The notes under the pieces are model-generated. The model had not been told where the DNA came from, made no database searches, and saw only the letters and a program-made list of their open reading frames with translations. Shown piece after piece: positions 23,498 to 32,695 of a stretch of 37,507 nt of DNA. Within the stretch, counting starts at the first letter, position 1, and each line of letters starts with the position of its first letter. The stretch is from contig JAFVEZ010000056.1 in the NCBI GenBank assembly GCA_017475745.1, positions 1 to 37,507 of the forward strand, written 5' to 3'. A program made the translations under genes and the position numbers. The stretch is from Selenomonadaceae bacterium (lineage in GTDB: Bacteria; Bacillota; Negativicutes; Selenomonadales; Selenomonadaceae).

Positions 23498-26400
23498 TCA
23501 TTGGTATTCATGGATCTTTCCACTGAATTGCAAATTTAAATCTAAAAGCCGCTCTTTTGCAACAGAAAGCATCAACTTGATACGGTTAAGTTGATTGACT
23601 TCACTGGAACCGGCATCACAGTCGATTGCAACGATGTTTGCACCGTCGTAACTCGATCTCAATTCGTGCATGACGCCCTTACCGGTGATGTGATTCGGCA
23701 GGCAACCGAACGGCTGGAGACAGATAACATTGTTGATTCCTTCTTCAATGAGTTTCACCATCTCACCGGTGAGGAACCAACCTTCACCTGCCATATTGCC
23801 AACACTGACATGACGCGACGCCAATTCTGCAGTCTTCTTGATAGAATAAGGAGGACGGAAGTGCTTGCTCTTCTCAAGTGCCGACTTCATTGGACGGCGG
23901 AAGAACTCCAACAACTGTATGAATATCTCAGCAAAGACTCTGTCTTTACGACTGCCATCAAGGAGTCTCCTTTTGACAACGGCATCATAGGCGGTGTAGA
24001 GAAAGAAGTCCAAGAAGTCCGGCATGACGACTTCAGCACCCTCACTCATCAACACTTGTTCCAAGTGATTATTGGCTACAGGGTGATACTTGACCAAAAT
24101 CTCACCGACAACACCAACTATTGGCTTGTGAAGCGTCTCATCAATCTCAATGGCGTCAAACTGCTTGACAAACGATTTAATATTACGCCTAAATGAGAGA
24201 TAGTTACCATCAATCAAATCCTGTTTCGCAATGACCATACATTCGTCGAAGAGTCTCTGGGTCTCACCACGCCTAATCTCGTAAGGCATCATACGGTTCT
24301 TGACGTTCATTAGCAGATCGCCGTATACAGCGGACTTAATCGCGTCCATAAGACAATCGCGACTCATTTCAAACTCGTCAGTCTCGTCTGGCAGACCATA
24401 GCAGGCAAAGACCGGCACTTGAGGGAAGCCTGCAGCTTTGATTGCCTTCCTCAATACGCTGATATAGTTAGTCGCACGGCAGGCGCCGCAAGTCTGGAAC
24501 AATATAATAGACGTATGATCCGGATCGCAGCTGCCAGACTTCAGCGCGGCGATCAACTGCCCTATGACCACAATCGCCGGGTAGCACATATCGTTATTGA
24601 CATAGCGTAGACCCAAATCAATCGCAGACTTATCGGGCATACTCGGAACAACAACTCTGTAATTATACTTGTTGAGGACAGTTTGAAGTAAGTCAAAGTG
24701 GATAGGCGCCATTTGTGGTGCCAAAATTGTGTGGGTCTTTTTACATTCAGCGGTAAATCTTGGACGCTCAATAGTCTTGACTTCGTGATATGGAATCTCA
24801 GTACGACGATTCAACGCCGCCAGCAATGAGCGCAAACGAATACGCGCCGCGCCAAGGTTGGAGACCTCGTCGAGCTTAATCATAGTATATATGCGCTTGT
24901 GACTTTCAAGTATCTCCTTGACTTGGTCGGTAGTAAGGGCATCAAGTCCGCAGCCGAATGAACTCAGTTGAATAAGCGTCAAATTTGGATTCTCACAGGC
25001 GAATTGTGCAGCATGATATAGTCGCGCATGATAGCTCCACTGATTGACGACAGAGAGTTTAGGCGACTTGACAGGTAGATGATAAATCGCGTCTTCAGAG
25101 AGGATTGGCAAGTTGTAAGATTGAATCATCTCTGGTATGCCGTGATTAATCTCCGGATCAATGTGGTAAGGTCTGCCAACCAACAGGATTGCATGTTCGC
25201 CGGTCTGCTTGATGCGTTCGATGATCTGCTCACCGTAGTTTCTAACATCTTCATGGTAGTGTTCAAGCTCAATCGCAGCGGCTTCAACAGCAGCAGCAAT
25301 ATCCTTTTTATTGATACCGTCGGGCTTAAACTCTTCAGCAAGACGATCAATGAGCTTATCCTTGTTGTTGACAGGCAGGAATGGCTGTAGGAACTTGATA
25401 TTGCGCTCTCGAAGAATATCCATATTGCCGCGAATGTTCTCCGCATAGGAAGCGACAATCGGGCAGTTGTAATAGTTGTCAGAGCGAGTATCGAAGTTGT
25501 AAGGCTCACAAGGATAGAAGATCGTCTTGACACCTTGGTCAATTAAGTCCATGATATGTCCATGTGCTAACTTCGCAGGGTAGCAGAGGGAATCGGAAGG
25601 CACCGTCGCCATACCTTTATAATAGAGCTGGGCGGTTGACTTATCGCTGAGGACAACTCTATACTTAAGTTTGGTGAAAAAGGTGTGCCAAAATGGATAA
25701 TCTTCATATATATTGAGCGTTCGAGGTATACCAATTACTCCGCGGGTTGCTTCTGACTCCTCAAGTGACTCATAATCAAAGACACGGTGATATTTGTAGG
25801 CGTAGATATTTGGTATATCGCTGTCGGCTTTGCGCTTGCCACCGATACCTCGCTCACAGCGGTTGCCGGTGAAGTATTTGCCGCCGTCTGGGAATGTCTG
25901 ACGAGTGATTAAGCACTTGTTACCACAGCCACCACAACGATAAGATTTAGTCTCAACCTTAAATTCCTGCAAATCCTCAGCAGACAGGATAGTTGATTGT
26001 TCACTCTGCATTGAGAGGATAGCAGCACCATAAGCACCCATCAAGCCTGCAATATCTGGGCGAATGACTTCACGATTTAATAACTTCTCCATCGCTCTGA
26101 GAACGGCATCATTATAAAATGTTCCACCTTGAACGACGATATTGTCGCCAAGAGTTGATACGTCCTTTAGCTGCATGACTTTAAAGAGAGCGTTCTTGAT
26201 GACCGACAACGAGATACCGGCAGAAATATCACTGACATCTGCGCCGTCCTTCTGGGCTTGTTTAACTTTAGAGTTCATGAAGACCGTACAGCGAGTGCCG
26301 AGATCGACGGGAGCCTTAGAAGTTAATGCCTTGCCGGAGAAGTCAGCAGCAGTCATATGGAGACCTTGGGCGAAGTTCTCGATAAAAGAACCGCAGCCGG

Positions 26401-27736
26401 CAGAGCAAGCTTCATTCAGAGTGATGTTGCCGATTGTACCGTCCTCAACGAAGAAGCACTTCATGTCTTGTCCACCAATGTCGAGAACGAAGCTTACATC
26501 AGGGCAAAACTCTTGCGCTGCTCTGAGATGTGCAAAAGTCTCGACCTCAGAACCGTCCGCGTGAAGTGCAGCCTTGACAATCGCTTCACCATAACCGGTG
26601 GTATAGACGCCTGCAATTTGCGCCGTTGAAGGCAAAACCTCATAAAGATTCCGCATCGCAGCAACGACAGTCTTGAGTGGTGATCCTTGATTGCTGCCGT
26701 ATGAAGTATAGAGTAGTTCCTTATCTTTGCCGATTGCAACGAGTTTGGTTGTGGTAGACCCGGCATCAATGCCGATATAAATCTTGCCGACGTAAGAGGA
26801 TAGATTGCCGCGCTTAACTTTGTGACGATCATGACGCTGCTTAAAAGCTTGATAATCTGTCTCGTCTTCAAAGAGTACAAAGTCAGCTTTGCGAGTATCT
26901 GCAGCAGCGGCGTTGTTTGCCTTGTCCATTGCTGCTTCCAGGTCGCTGACGTTGATCTCCTTGGCTTCGTCGGAGAGAGCAGCACCCATCGCCACGAAGT
27001 AGTTACCGTCTTCGACGTTGACAACATGCTCTGCATCAAGACTTAGAGTTTCAATGAAACGTTTCTTCAGCTCAGAGAGAAAGTGCAAAGGACCACCAAG
27101 GAAGGCAACATTGCCGGTAATTGGACGCCCTTGGGCGAGGTTGCCAATAGTCTGATTTACTACCGCTTGAAAGATCGACAGCGCAATATCTGCCTTCTTA
27201 GCGCCGTCATTCATTAACGCTTGAATATCAGTCTTTGCGAATACTCCACAGCGTGAAGCGATGGTATAAATCTGCTTACCTTTCTCCGCCAGAATATTGA
27301 GACCTGCTGCGTCCGTTGATAATAGACTTGCCATATGGTCAATGAATGAGCCAGTACCACCCGCGCAGACACCGTTCATTCGCTGCTCAGGTGCCTTGCC
27401 GAAGTAGGTAATCTTCGCGTCCTCACCGCCAAGCTCCACAACGGTGTCAGTGTTTGGAATAAAGGATTTGACTGCTTCTCTGCAAGCTATCACTTCCTGT
27501 ACGAATGGTAGTGCCAGTTTCTTGGCAATACCCATTCCAGCCGAGCCAGTCAGAGCAAATTTGAAATCTTTGCTGCCGACAAAATCTTTGAGCGTGTTAA
27601 GCTCTTTTAGTAATGAAGCGCCAATCTCCGAAAAGTGGCGAGAATAATTTTTACAGACGACTTTGGGGTTATTTTTGTTATCGTCCAAGACAACGAGTTT
27701 GATAGTCGTTGAGCCGATGTCTATTCCGACGTGCAT
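23498..27736 (-). CDS. Giant 2-hydroxyacyl-CoA dehydratase activase-type protein
   Basis: This 1412-residue fusion has two BcrAD/BadFG (HgdC-type, ASKHA-fold) ATPase domains in tandem, then DUF2229 and a region like the dehydratase HgdB/DUF (about 1000-1200). Domain 1 begins HVGIDIGSTTIKLV and has C124 (GVCAGGTGSF) and C163 (SRCGVFAKTD). Domain 2 begins at about 320 (IGIDAGSTTTKLV) with C444 (EACSAGCGSF) and C483 (TRCTVFMNSK). These pairs match the cysteines that hold the dimer-bridging 4Fe-4S cluster in HgdC. A cysteine-rich segment (CGGCGNKC, about 603) follows. Activases use ATP to push one low-potential electron into a dehydratase, but no dehydratase substrate genes are nearby and the real substrate of the long fusions is not known to me. 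An AAGGGTG site precedes the ATG. Confidence 0.88.
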   Translation of the reverse strand: MHVGIDIGSTTIKLVVLDDNKNNPKVVCKNYSRHFSEIGASLLKELNTLKDFVGSKDFKFALTGSAGMGIAKKLALPFVQEVIACREAVKSFIPNTDTVVELGGEDAKITYFGKAPEQRMNGVCAGGTGSFIDHMASLLSTDAAGLNILAEKGKQIYTIASRCGVFAKTDIQALMNDGAKKADIALSIFQAVVNQTIGNLAQGRPITGNVAFLGGPLHFLSELKKRFIETLSLDAEHVVNVEDGNYFVAMGAALSDEAKEINVSDLEAAMDKANNAAAADTRKADFVLFEDETDYQAFKQRHDRHKVKRGNLSSYVGKIYIGIDAGSTTTKLVAIGKDKELLYTSYGSNQGSPLKTVVAAMRNLYEVLPSTAQIAGVYTTGYGEAIVKAALHADGSEVETFAHLRAAQEFCPDVSFVLDIGGQDMKCFFVEDGTIGNITLNEACSAGCGSFIENFAQGLHMTAADFSGKALTSKAPVDLGTRCTVFMNSKVKQAQKDGADVSDISAGISLSVIKNALFKVMQLKDVSTLGDNIVVQGGTFYNDAVLRAMEKLLNREVIRPDIAGLMGAYGAAILSMQSEQSTILSAEDLQEFKVETKSYRCGGCGNKCLITRQTFPDGGKYFTGNRCERGIGGKRKADSDIPNIYAYKYHRVFDYESLEESEATRGVIGIPRTLNIYEDYPFWHTFFTKLKYRVVLSDKSTAQLYYKGMATVPSDSLCYPAKLAHGHIMDLIDQGVKTIFYPCEPYNFDTRSDNYYNCPIVASYAENIRGNMDILRERNIKFLQPFLPVNNKDKLIDRLAEEFKPDGINKKDIAAAVEAAAIELEHYHEDVRNYGEQIIERIKQTGEHAILLVGRPYHIDPEINHGIPEMIQSYNLPILSEDAIYHLPVKSPKLSVVNQWSYHARLYHAAQFACENPNLTLIQLSSFGCGLDALTTDQVKEILESHKRIYTMIKLDEVSNLGAARIRLRSLLAALNRRTEIPYHEVKTIERPRFTAECKKTHTILAPQMAPIHFDLLQTVLNKYNYRVVVPSMPDKSAIDLGLRYVNNDMCYPAIVVIGQLIAALKSGSCDPDHTSIILFQTCGACRATNYISVLRKAIKAAGFPQVPVFACYGLPDETDEFEMSRDCLMDAIKSAVYGDLLMNVKNRMMPYEIRRGETQRLFDECMVIAKQDLIDGNYLSFRRNIKSFVKQFDAIEIDETLHKPIVGVVGEILVKYHPVANNHLEQVLMSEGAEVVMPDFLDFFLYTAYDAVVKRRLLDGSRKDRVFAEIFIQLLEFFRRPMKSALEKSKHFRPPYSIKKTAELASRHVSVGNMAGEGWFLTGEMVKLIEEGINNVICLQPFGCLPNHITGKGVMHELRSSYDGANIVAIDCDAGSSEVNQLNRIKLMLSVAKERLLDLNLQFSGKIHEYQ

Positions 27737-27749
27737 TTAATCACCCTTC

Positions 27750-27838
27750 GTTAATTCAATAATTCATAACGTATAATCATCAATACAAAACAAAATTAAC
27801 TGATTATATGTCACGCATTAAGTATTACGCAATATATT
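27750..27838. repeat. Decayed inverted repeat of the TAATGC/GCATTA type
   Basis: The arms near 27750-27775 and 27803-27838 are imperfect inverted copies sharing CATAACGT/GCGT and ATAATCA units with the element at 16305-16400. The right arm supplies the promoter at 27803-27832. Much weaker than the 16.3 kb copy. Confidence 0.4.
27803..27832 (-). promoter_or_regulatory. Putative promoter of the activase gene
   Basis: On the minus strand TTGCGT (27832-27827), 18 bases, TATAAT (27808-27803), about 66 bases before the ATG at 27736. It lies inside the decayed inverted repeat. Confidence 0.5.
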
Positions 27839-27870
27839 TTATCACTTTTTTGAAAAATGTAAATAATTAA

Positions 27871-27918
27871 ATTGATATCAATCAAAGATAAATTTTTCAG
27901 ATTGATCATATAATCAAT
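27871..27918. promoter_or_regulatory. Two related palindromes, putative paired operator
   Basis: ATTGATATCAAT (27871-27882) is a perfect 12-base palindrome. ATTGAT-6-ATCAAT (27901-27918) repeats the same half-sites with a 6-base spacer. Their centres are 33 bases apart, about three helical turns. They lie between the divergent promoters of the activase and the ABC exporter. The regulator is unknown. Confidence 0.4.
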
Positions 27919-28023
27919 TTGAATGATTAAGGCATCTGAAAGTATTTGCTAATGAGGTCATTTTTGCATTAAGAAAGCATTAATAAAGACTGAAAGACTC
28001 AATATTTCACAAGGGCAAATGCC

Positions 28024-28052
28024 TTGACTTTACTGCAGTTGTAAAATATAAT
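28024..28052 (+). promoter_or_regulatory. Sigma-A promoter for the MsbA-like exporter
   Basis: TTGACT (28024-28029), 17 bases, perfect TATAAT (28047-28052), 37 bases before the TTG start at 28090. Confidence 0.8.
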
Positions 28053-28089
28053 ATTGTGCAAACAATTCAGCAGAAAGAGGAATAAACAT

Positions 28090-29814
28090 TTGAAGAATTA
28101 CAAACGCCTGCTGGCATACATTAAACCTTATCTCAAGCGTCTCGGCTTTGCAATAATCTGTATTATCTTTGCTGCCGGCGCTAATCTCTATGTGCCATGG
28201 ATTATTAAAGATATGATTGACAAGGTACTGGTTGATAAAGATTTTGCTTTGCTCAATCTTATTTGTATCGGCATTGTCCTTGTCTTTTTATTCCGAGGTA
28301 TCTTCTACTTTGGGCAATCGTATTTGGTATCCTATATCGGACAGCGTGTTATCATTGATGTTCGTGAGGTTATGTTTCGTAAGTTCCAGCGTATGCCTAT
28401 GGCTTACTTCGACAAGCACCAGACCGGCGAGACAATGAGTTATATCACCAATGACGTGGCAGCAATACAAGAGGCACTGGTTGACAATCTCATTGAGTTG
28501 TTTACCGAAAGTTCAATACTAATCGGCTCAATCGTGATGATGTTATATATTGACTGGAAGTTGACGTTATTGACTTTGATTGTTGTGCCGATGGTCGGCT
28601 ATGCAATGAAAATTTTTGGCAAGAAAATTAAATCTAATGCTACCGTCATTCAGGAACGCGTTGCGGATATAACGTCACTTTTGCAAGAATCAATATCTTC
28701 AATCAGAGTGGTAAAGTCCTTCGTTCGCGAAGATTATGAAATATCTAGGTTTAAAAAGCAGAATGAGTTGAATTTCCAGGCGGTAATGAAAAATGTTCAG
28801 CTTAACAGTCTCTTGACGCCGACAGTTGAATTTTTGGCTGCCATTGCTGTCACTTTAATAGTCTGGTTCGGTGGCTATGAAGTCATCACCGGCATTATGA
28901 CGGCTGGTTCTCTCGTTGCCTTCTTAACGTATGCCGTCAACCTTGCCAATCCTGTTAAGCGACTCAGTAGGATATATGGTCGTATGCAGAAAGCAATGGC
29001 GGCGGTTGATAGGGTATTTAACGTCATTGACTTGAACGAAGCCATTAACGATAAACCCGAAGCCAAACCTCTGCCACCTGTTAAAGGTCACGTGTCTGTT
29101 GAGAATGTAACCTTCAGCTATGACGGTATTCACGATGCTCTTAGAGATGTGTCACTTGAGGTTAAACCGGGACAGATGATTGCCTTTGTCGGTCCTTCAG
29201 GTGCAGGCAAATCAACCATTGCTAACTTGATACCGCGATTTTACGATGTTGATGGTGGCTCAATCAAGATTGATGATTTGGATATCCGTGATGTCACGCT
29301 TAAATCACTTCGTGAGCAAATTGGAATTGTGCCACAGGAAACACTCTTATTCAGCACTACAGTAATGGAGAATATCCGCTACGGCAGACTTGATGCCACT
29401 GATGAGGAAGTTCTAGCTGCTTCGGCCGCTGCTAACTGTGATGAATTTATCCGCCAACTTCCCAATGGTTACCAGACTGCTATTGGAGAACGTGGACTAA
29501 ATCTCAGTGGCGGTCAGCGTCAGAGACTCTCGATTGCACGTGCCATATTGAAGAATCCTCGAATACTCATTCTTGATGAGGCAACCTCGGCTCTCGATAC
29601 TGAATCTGAGAAGATTGTACAATCCGCTCTTGATGATTTGATGGTCGGCAGAACAAGCTTTGTCATTGCTCACAGGCTGTCTACAATCTTTAATGCCGAT
29701 CATATCTTCGTTATAGATCACGGTCATATCTGTGAGCATGGCACCCACGAGGAACTCTTGGCACTGGGTGGCACCTATGCAAATCTTTACAACATTCAAT
29801 TCAAGAACAGTTAG
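28090..29814 (+). CDS. msbA: ABC exporter with fused membrane and ATPase domains, MsbA-like
   Basis: This 574-residue half-transporter has six membrane helices (about 10-300) followed by an ABC ATPase domain: Walker A GPSGAGKST, Q-loop GIVPQETLLF, signature LNLSGGQRQRLS, Walker B ILILDEATSALD and the switch His in IAHRLST. It resembles MsbA, which flips lipid A-core across the inner membrane and fits an outer-membrane organism; a multidrug exporter is the alternative. The frame runs from a TTG at 28054, but that codon overlaps the transcription start region; the TTG at 28090 is chosen because AGAGG stands 9 bases before it and the protein then begins with the first helix region KNYKRLLAYIKPYLKRL. 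No lipid A genes adjoin it. Confidence 0.88.
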   Translation: MKNYKRLLAYIKPYLKRLGFAIICIIFAAGANLYVPWIIKDMIDKVLVDKDFALLNLICIGIVLVFLFRGIFYFGQSYLVSYIGQRVIIDVREVMFRKFQRMPMAYFDKHQTGETMSYITNDVAAIQEALVDNLIELFTESSILIGSIVMMLYIDWKLTLLTLIVVPMVGYAMKIFGKKIKSNATVIQERVADITSLLQESISSIRVVKSFVREDYEISRFKKQNELNFQAVMKNVQLNSLLTPTVEFLAAIAVTLIVWFGGYEVITGIMTAGSLVAFLTYAVNLANPVKRLSRIYGRMQKAMAAVDRVFNVIDLNEAINDKPEAKPLPPVKGHVSVENVTFSYDGIHDALRDVSLEVKPGQMIAFVGPSGAGKSTIANLIPRFYDVDGGSIKIDDLDIRDVTLKSLREQIGIVPQETLLFSTTVMENIRYGRLDATDEEVLAASAAANCDEFIRQLPNGYQTAIGERGLNLSGGQRQRLSIARAILKNPRILILDEATSALDTESEKIVQSALDDLMVGRTSFVIAHRLSTIFNADHIFVIDHGHICEHGTHEELLALGGTYANLYNIQFKNS

Positions 29815-29939
29815 AGATATTTGATTTTTATTAATAATTTATTTAAATTCATCGGCAGGATTCCCAATCATATTGTCGAACTGAAACAAATAATATAAGA
29901 CTTATATATAGTGTAAAACTTCATGAGGAGGCACCTTAA

Positions 29940-30881
29940 ATGTGGAGAGGATTGTTCACAGCTGGAGCCGGAATGGTAACAGAACAAAAGCGAACTGACG
30001 TTATAGCAAACAATTTAGCAAATGCCGCGACTACGGGATACAAACACGACAAAGCTATCCATAGAGAATTTGAGGCTATGCTCATTCGTAGATACTACGA
30101 CCATGAGGACGGCGGATTGGTAGGTATGGAACCGAACGCCCAGACCGATCTTAATACTAACACGATTGATGTAACGCGCTTCAAAGGTTTTGATGCCGAT
30201 CCGTTCTATCGTCCAAATATTGGCAGACTAGGCCTTGGCGATTATATTGATGAGATAGCTGTAGACTACACTCAAGGACCGATTGAAACCACCGGCAATG
30301 AGCTTGACCTTGCAATCGGCGGAGACGGTTTCTTTACGATTCAGAGTCCCGATGGTATTCGTTATACTCGCAACGGTGCTTTCTTCAGAAATGCTCAAGG
30401 CTTCATTCAAGACATTCGCGGCTATAACCTTCTTGATGCTGAAGGGCAGCCGGTTCAAATCCCTCGCGACATGTTCAACAAAGATATTATCGTCACTGAT
30501 GATGGCGGCATTTATGTCAAAGGCACTGAAGTTGAACAATGGGAAGAAGATCCGATACAAACTGTGACAACCGGCAATCAGCGTAATCGCCAACTCATTG
30601 CTCAGATTCAGCTTGTTAGCTTCAATGACAGACTTGCACTCCAAAAACAAGGTGACAATCTCTTCTATGCCGTTGAAGATGAAGAGGGCAACCTCGCCCA
30701 ACCTCAAGCTTCCGATGCAGTCATAGTTCAGGGCGCTCTTGAGAAATCAAATGTCCAGATAGTTCGTGAAATGGTTGAACTCATTCACAATCACAGAATG
30801 TATGAGGCAAATGCAAAAGCTGTCACTACTCAAGATACTATGCTTGAAAAATCTGTAACTGAAGTTGGCGCTGTAAGTTAA
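29940..30881 (+). CDS. flgF: Flagellar rod protein FlgF
   Basis: The 313-residue protein belongs to the FlgF/FlgG family: N-terminal MWRGLFTAGAGMVTEQKR followed by DVIANNLANAATTGYK, then IETTGNELDLAIGGDGFFTI and the C-terminal VQIVREMVELIHNHRMYEAN. It is longer than E. coli FlgF (about 251) and has an insertion at about 55-95. Position directly before flgG supports FlgF of the rod. An AGGAGG site lies before the ATG. It is 58 codons away from any partner upstream; it opens the second flagellar cluster. A second, FlgG-like rod protein is an alternative name. Confidence 0.88.
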   Translation: MWRGLFTAGAGMVTEQKRTDVIANNLANAATTGYKHDKAIHREFEAMLIRRYYDHEDGGLVGMEPNAQTDLNTNTIDVTRFKGFDADPFYRPNIGRLGLGDYIDEIAVDYTQGPIETTGNELDLAIGGDGFFTIQSPDGIRYTRNGAFFRNAQGFIQDIRGYNLLDAEGQPVQIPRDMFNKDIIVTDDGGIYVKGTEVEQWEEDPIQTVTTGNQRNRQLIAQIQLVSFNDRLALQKQGDNLFYAVEDEEGNLAQPQASDAVIVQGALEKSNVQIVREMVELIHNHRMYEANAKAVTTQDTMLEKSVTEVGAVS

Positions 30882-30999
30882 AATTAATCAATCAGTTTTC
30901 AGCAATATCATTAAATCTGCTATCAACTCATCATGACATTGAGTTTAGTGATAAAAACGAATATTACAGATTAATTGACAGAAATTATTAATCAACCCT

Positions 31000-31026
31000 T
31001 AAGTTTTAGCGCAGTTTTAACGATAG
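31000..31026 (+). promoter_or_regulatory. Sigma-28-like promoter upstream of flgG
   Basis: TAAG (31000-31003), a 15-base spacer and AACGATAG (31019-31026) match the flagellar sigma-D/sigma-28 pattern TAAA-15-GCCGATAT at 3 of 4 and 5 of 8 positions. It is 59 bases before the flgG ATG in a 203-base gap inside a flagellar cluster. Confidence 0.4.
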
Positions 31027-31084
31027 ATTGTATAGGAATGATTGACACGGAAGTTTTAGTTATATTTGTAGGAGGAATTTCACC

Positions 31085-31879
31085 ATGATGAGATCACTTT
31101 GGTCGGCTGCATCTGGTATGATTGCACAGCAGACAAATATGGACATAGTAGCACACAACTTGGCTAATGTTGATACTTATGGCAATAAGAAGGTCAGAGC
31201 GGAGTTTCAAGACCTCTTGTATCAAACTTTGAGAGATTCTGGCGGTAATTCAAGTGCTTCAACTACCTATCCGCAAGGCAAGCAGGTTGGTCTAGGCGTA
31301 CGTGTTGCTGCAACTCACCGTGTATTCACTCAAGGACCACTTCAGACAACTGAGAAATCCACTGATGTCGGTATTCAAGGCGACGGCTTCTTCCAAATTC
31401 AGCTTCCTAGCGGCGACCTCGCCTATACTCGTGACGGCAGCTTCAAGATCGACAGTGAAGGCAATCTGCTGACAACTGACGGATATACTGTCAACGGTCC
31501 TATCACTTTCCCAACGGGTATTTCACATGATTCTATAGTCATTGCTCAAGATGGCACAGTTTCCTATACGGACGAGAGCGGTGCAACCAACCAAGTCGGA
31601 ACAATTCAAATTTACCGCTTCATCAATCCGGAAGGTTTGACTTCTATTGGTAAAAACTTGTTCCGTGAGAATGCAGCCAGCGGCACTGCTGTCCAAGTTG
31701 ACCTCAATGCAACCGGTGAGAGCAACTCTCTTGCTCAAGGTACTATTGAGATGAGCGGCGTCCAGGTCGTCGAGGAAATGGTCAACATGATTATTGCTCA
31801 ACGTGCTTATGAATCTAACTCTAAGGCAATCACTACTTCAGATTCAATGCTTGAAATTGCAAACGGTCTCAAGCGATAA
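31085..31879 (+). CDS. flgG: Flagellar distal rod protein FlgG
   Basis: FlgG forms the distal rod that passes through the L and P rings. The 264-residue protein begins MMRSLWSAASGMIAQQTNMD and VAHNLANVDTYGNKK, with TTEKSTDVGIQGDGFFQIQ in the middle and VVEEMVNMIIAQRAYESNSK then a C-terminal helix, all FlgG landmarks. Length matches E. coli FlgG (260). A GTAGGAGG site precedes the ATG. The 203-base gap before it holds a sigma-28-like promoter. flgA follows within 20 bases. Confidence 0.96.
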   Translation: MMRSLWSAASGMIAQQTNMDIVAHNLANVDTYGNKKVRAEFQDLLYQTLRDSGGNSSASTTYPQGKQVGLGVRVAATHRVFTQGPLQTTEKSTDVGIQGDGFFQIQLPSGDLAYTRDGSFKIDSEGNLLTTDGYTVNGPITFPTGISHDSIVIAQDGTVSYTDESGATNQVGTIQIYRFINPEGLTSIGKNLFRENAASGTAVQVDLNATGESNSLAQGTIEMSGVQVVEEMVNMIIAQRAYESNSKAITTSDSMLEIANGLKR

Positions 31880-31898
31880 TTTTAGTTAGAAATTCGTG

Positions 31899-32657
31899 AT
31901 GCAGAATTTGAAATTGAAAATACTTGAGCATAGACCGATGTATGGCTTTTTTAATCTTAAAGTTTTGCTGTTTATATTGTTGATATTGACAGCAGTTCCA
32001 GTGTCAGTCAATGCTCAAGTTATCAGCGGACGGGACCTTGAAGCAGCTACCATCAACAAAATAGAGATGGTGTTAGATAATCGCGGTGATATGCGCCGCC
32101 GAGATATTCACTTTTTCCATCAAATGCAAAATGTTGTTGTCCCAGACGGCATGGCAAGTATAGAGGTAGATGTACCTGGGCAGATTAATTATGGTGGAAT
32201 GACCAGTGTAATTGTTAAGTGTCGAGTTGATGGTCGCATTTGTAAAACTTTAAATTTTACTGTACGAGTAAGAATTTATGATGTTGTGCTGATTGCAGAA
32301 CATGATCTAACATATGATAAGGCGGTTAATGCAACAGATTTTCGTCAAGATGAGATTATTGTCGATGGTCGAACCAATTATATAAAGGATTTTTCACTTA
32401 TAAAGAATTTGGTACCGTCACATATGATAAGAGCAGGTTCGCCAGTTACAATCAATATGTTCAGAACGGCAATGGTTGTTCAAGCAAACCAACCTGTAAG
32501 ACTTAGGATCAGGTATCACGGAATTGAAGCTTCAGCTAAAGGAATAGCGATGAACAGAGGGCGTGTCGGTGAAATGATTAAAGTCAAAAATGAATCCAGC
32601 GGCAAGATCATCACCGGCAAGGTAGTCGACGAACAAACGGTTGAAGTTATATACTAA
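31899..32657 (+). CDS. flgA: Flagellar P-ring assembly chaperone FlgA
   Basis: FlgA is the periplasmic chaperone for FlgI polymerisation into the P ring. The protein has an N-terminal hydrophobic export segment (VLLFILLILTAVPVSVNA), then a beta-rich region and a C-terminal SAF-like domain containing ATDFRQDEIIVDG, VPSHMIRAGSPVTINMF and GEMIKVKNESSGKIITGKVV, typical of FlgA. No good ribosome binding site is visible; ATG 31899 (adjacent to a GTG at 31896) gives 252 residues, and a later ATG at 31938 would still keep the signal peptide. It lies between flgG and flgH, the common diderm order. Confidence 0.92.
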   Translation: MQNLKLKILEHRPMYGFFNLKVLLFILLILTAVPVSVNAQVISGRDLEAATINKIEMVLDNRGDMRRRDIHFFHQMQNVVVPDGMASIEVDVPGQINYGGMTSVIVKCRVDGRICKTLNFTVRVRIYDVVLIAEHDLTYDKAVNATDFRQDEIIVDGRTNYIKDFSLIKNLVPSHMIRAGSPVTINMFRTAMVVQANQPVRLRIRYHGIEASAKGIAMNRGRVGEMIKVKNESSGKIITGKVVDEQTVEVIY

Positions 32658-32695
32658 TATGGAATATATTTCTGTATTAAATCGGAGGTGATTCC

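Noticed and set aside
23591..27039. Several frames of 100-200 codons opposite or within the activase gene
   Set aside because: The activase is conserved over its whole length; these are shadows without start signals.
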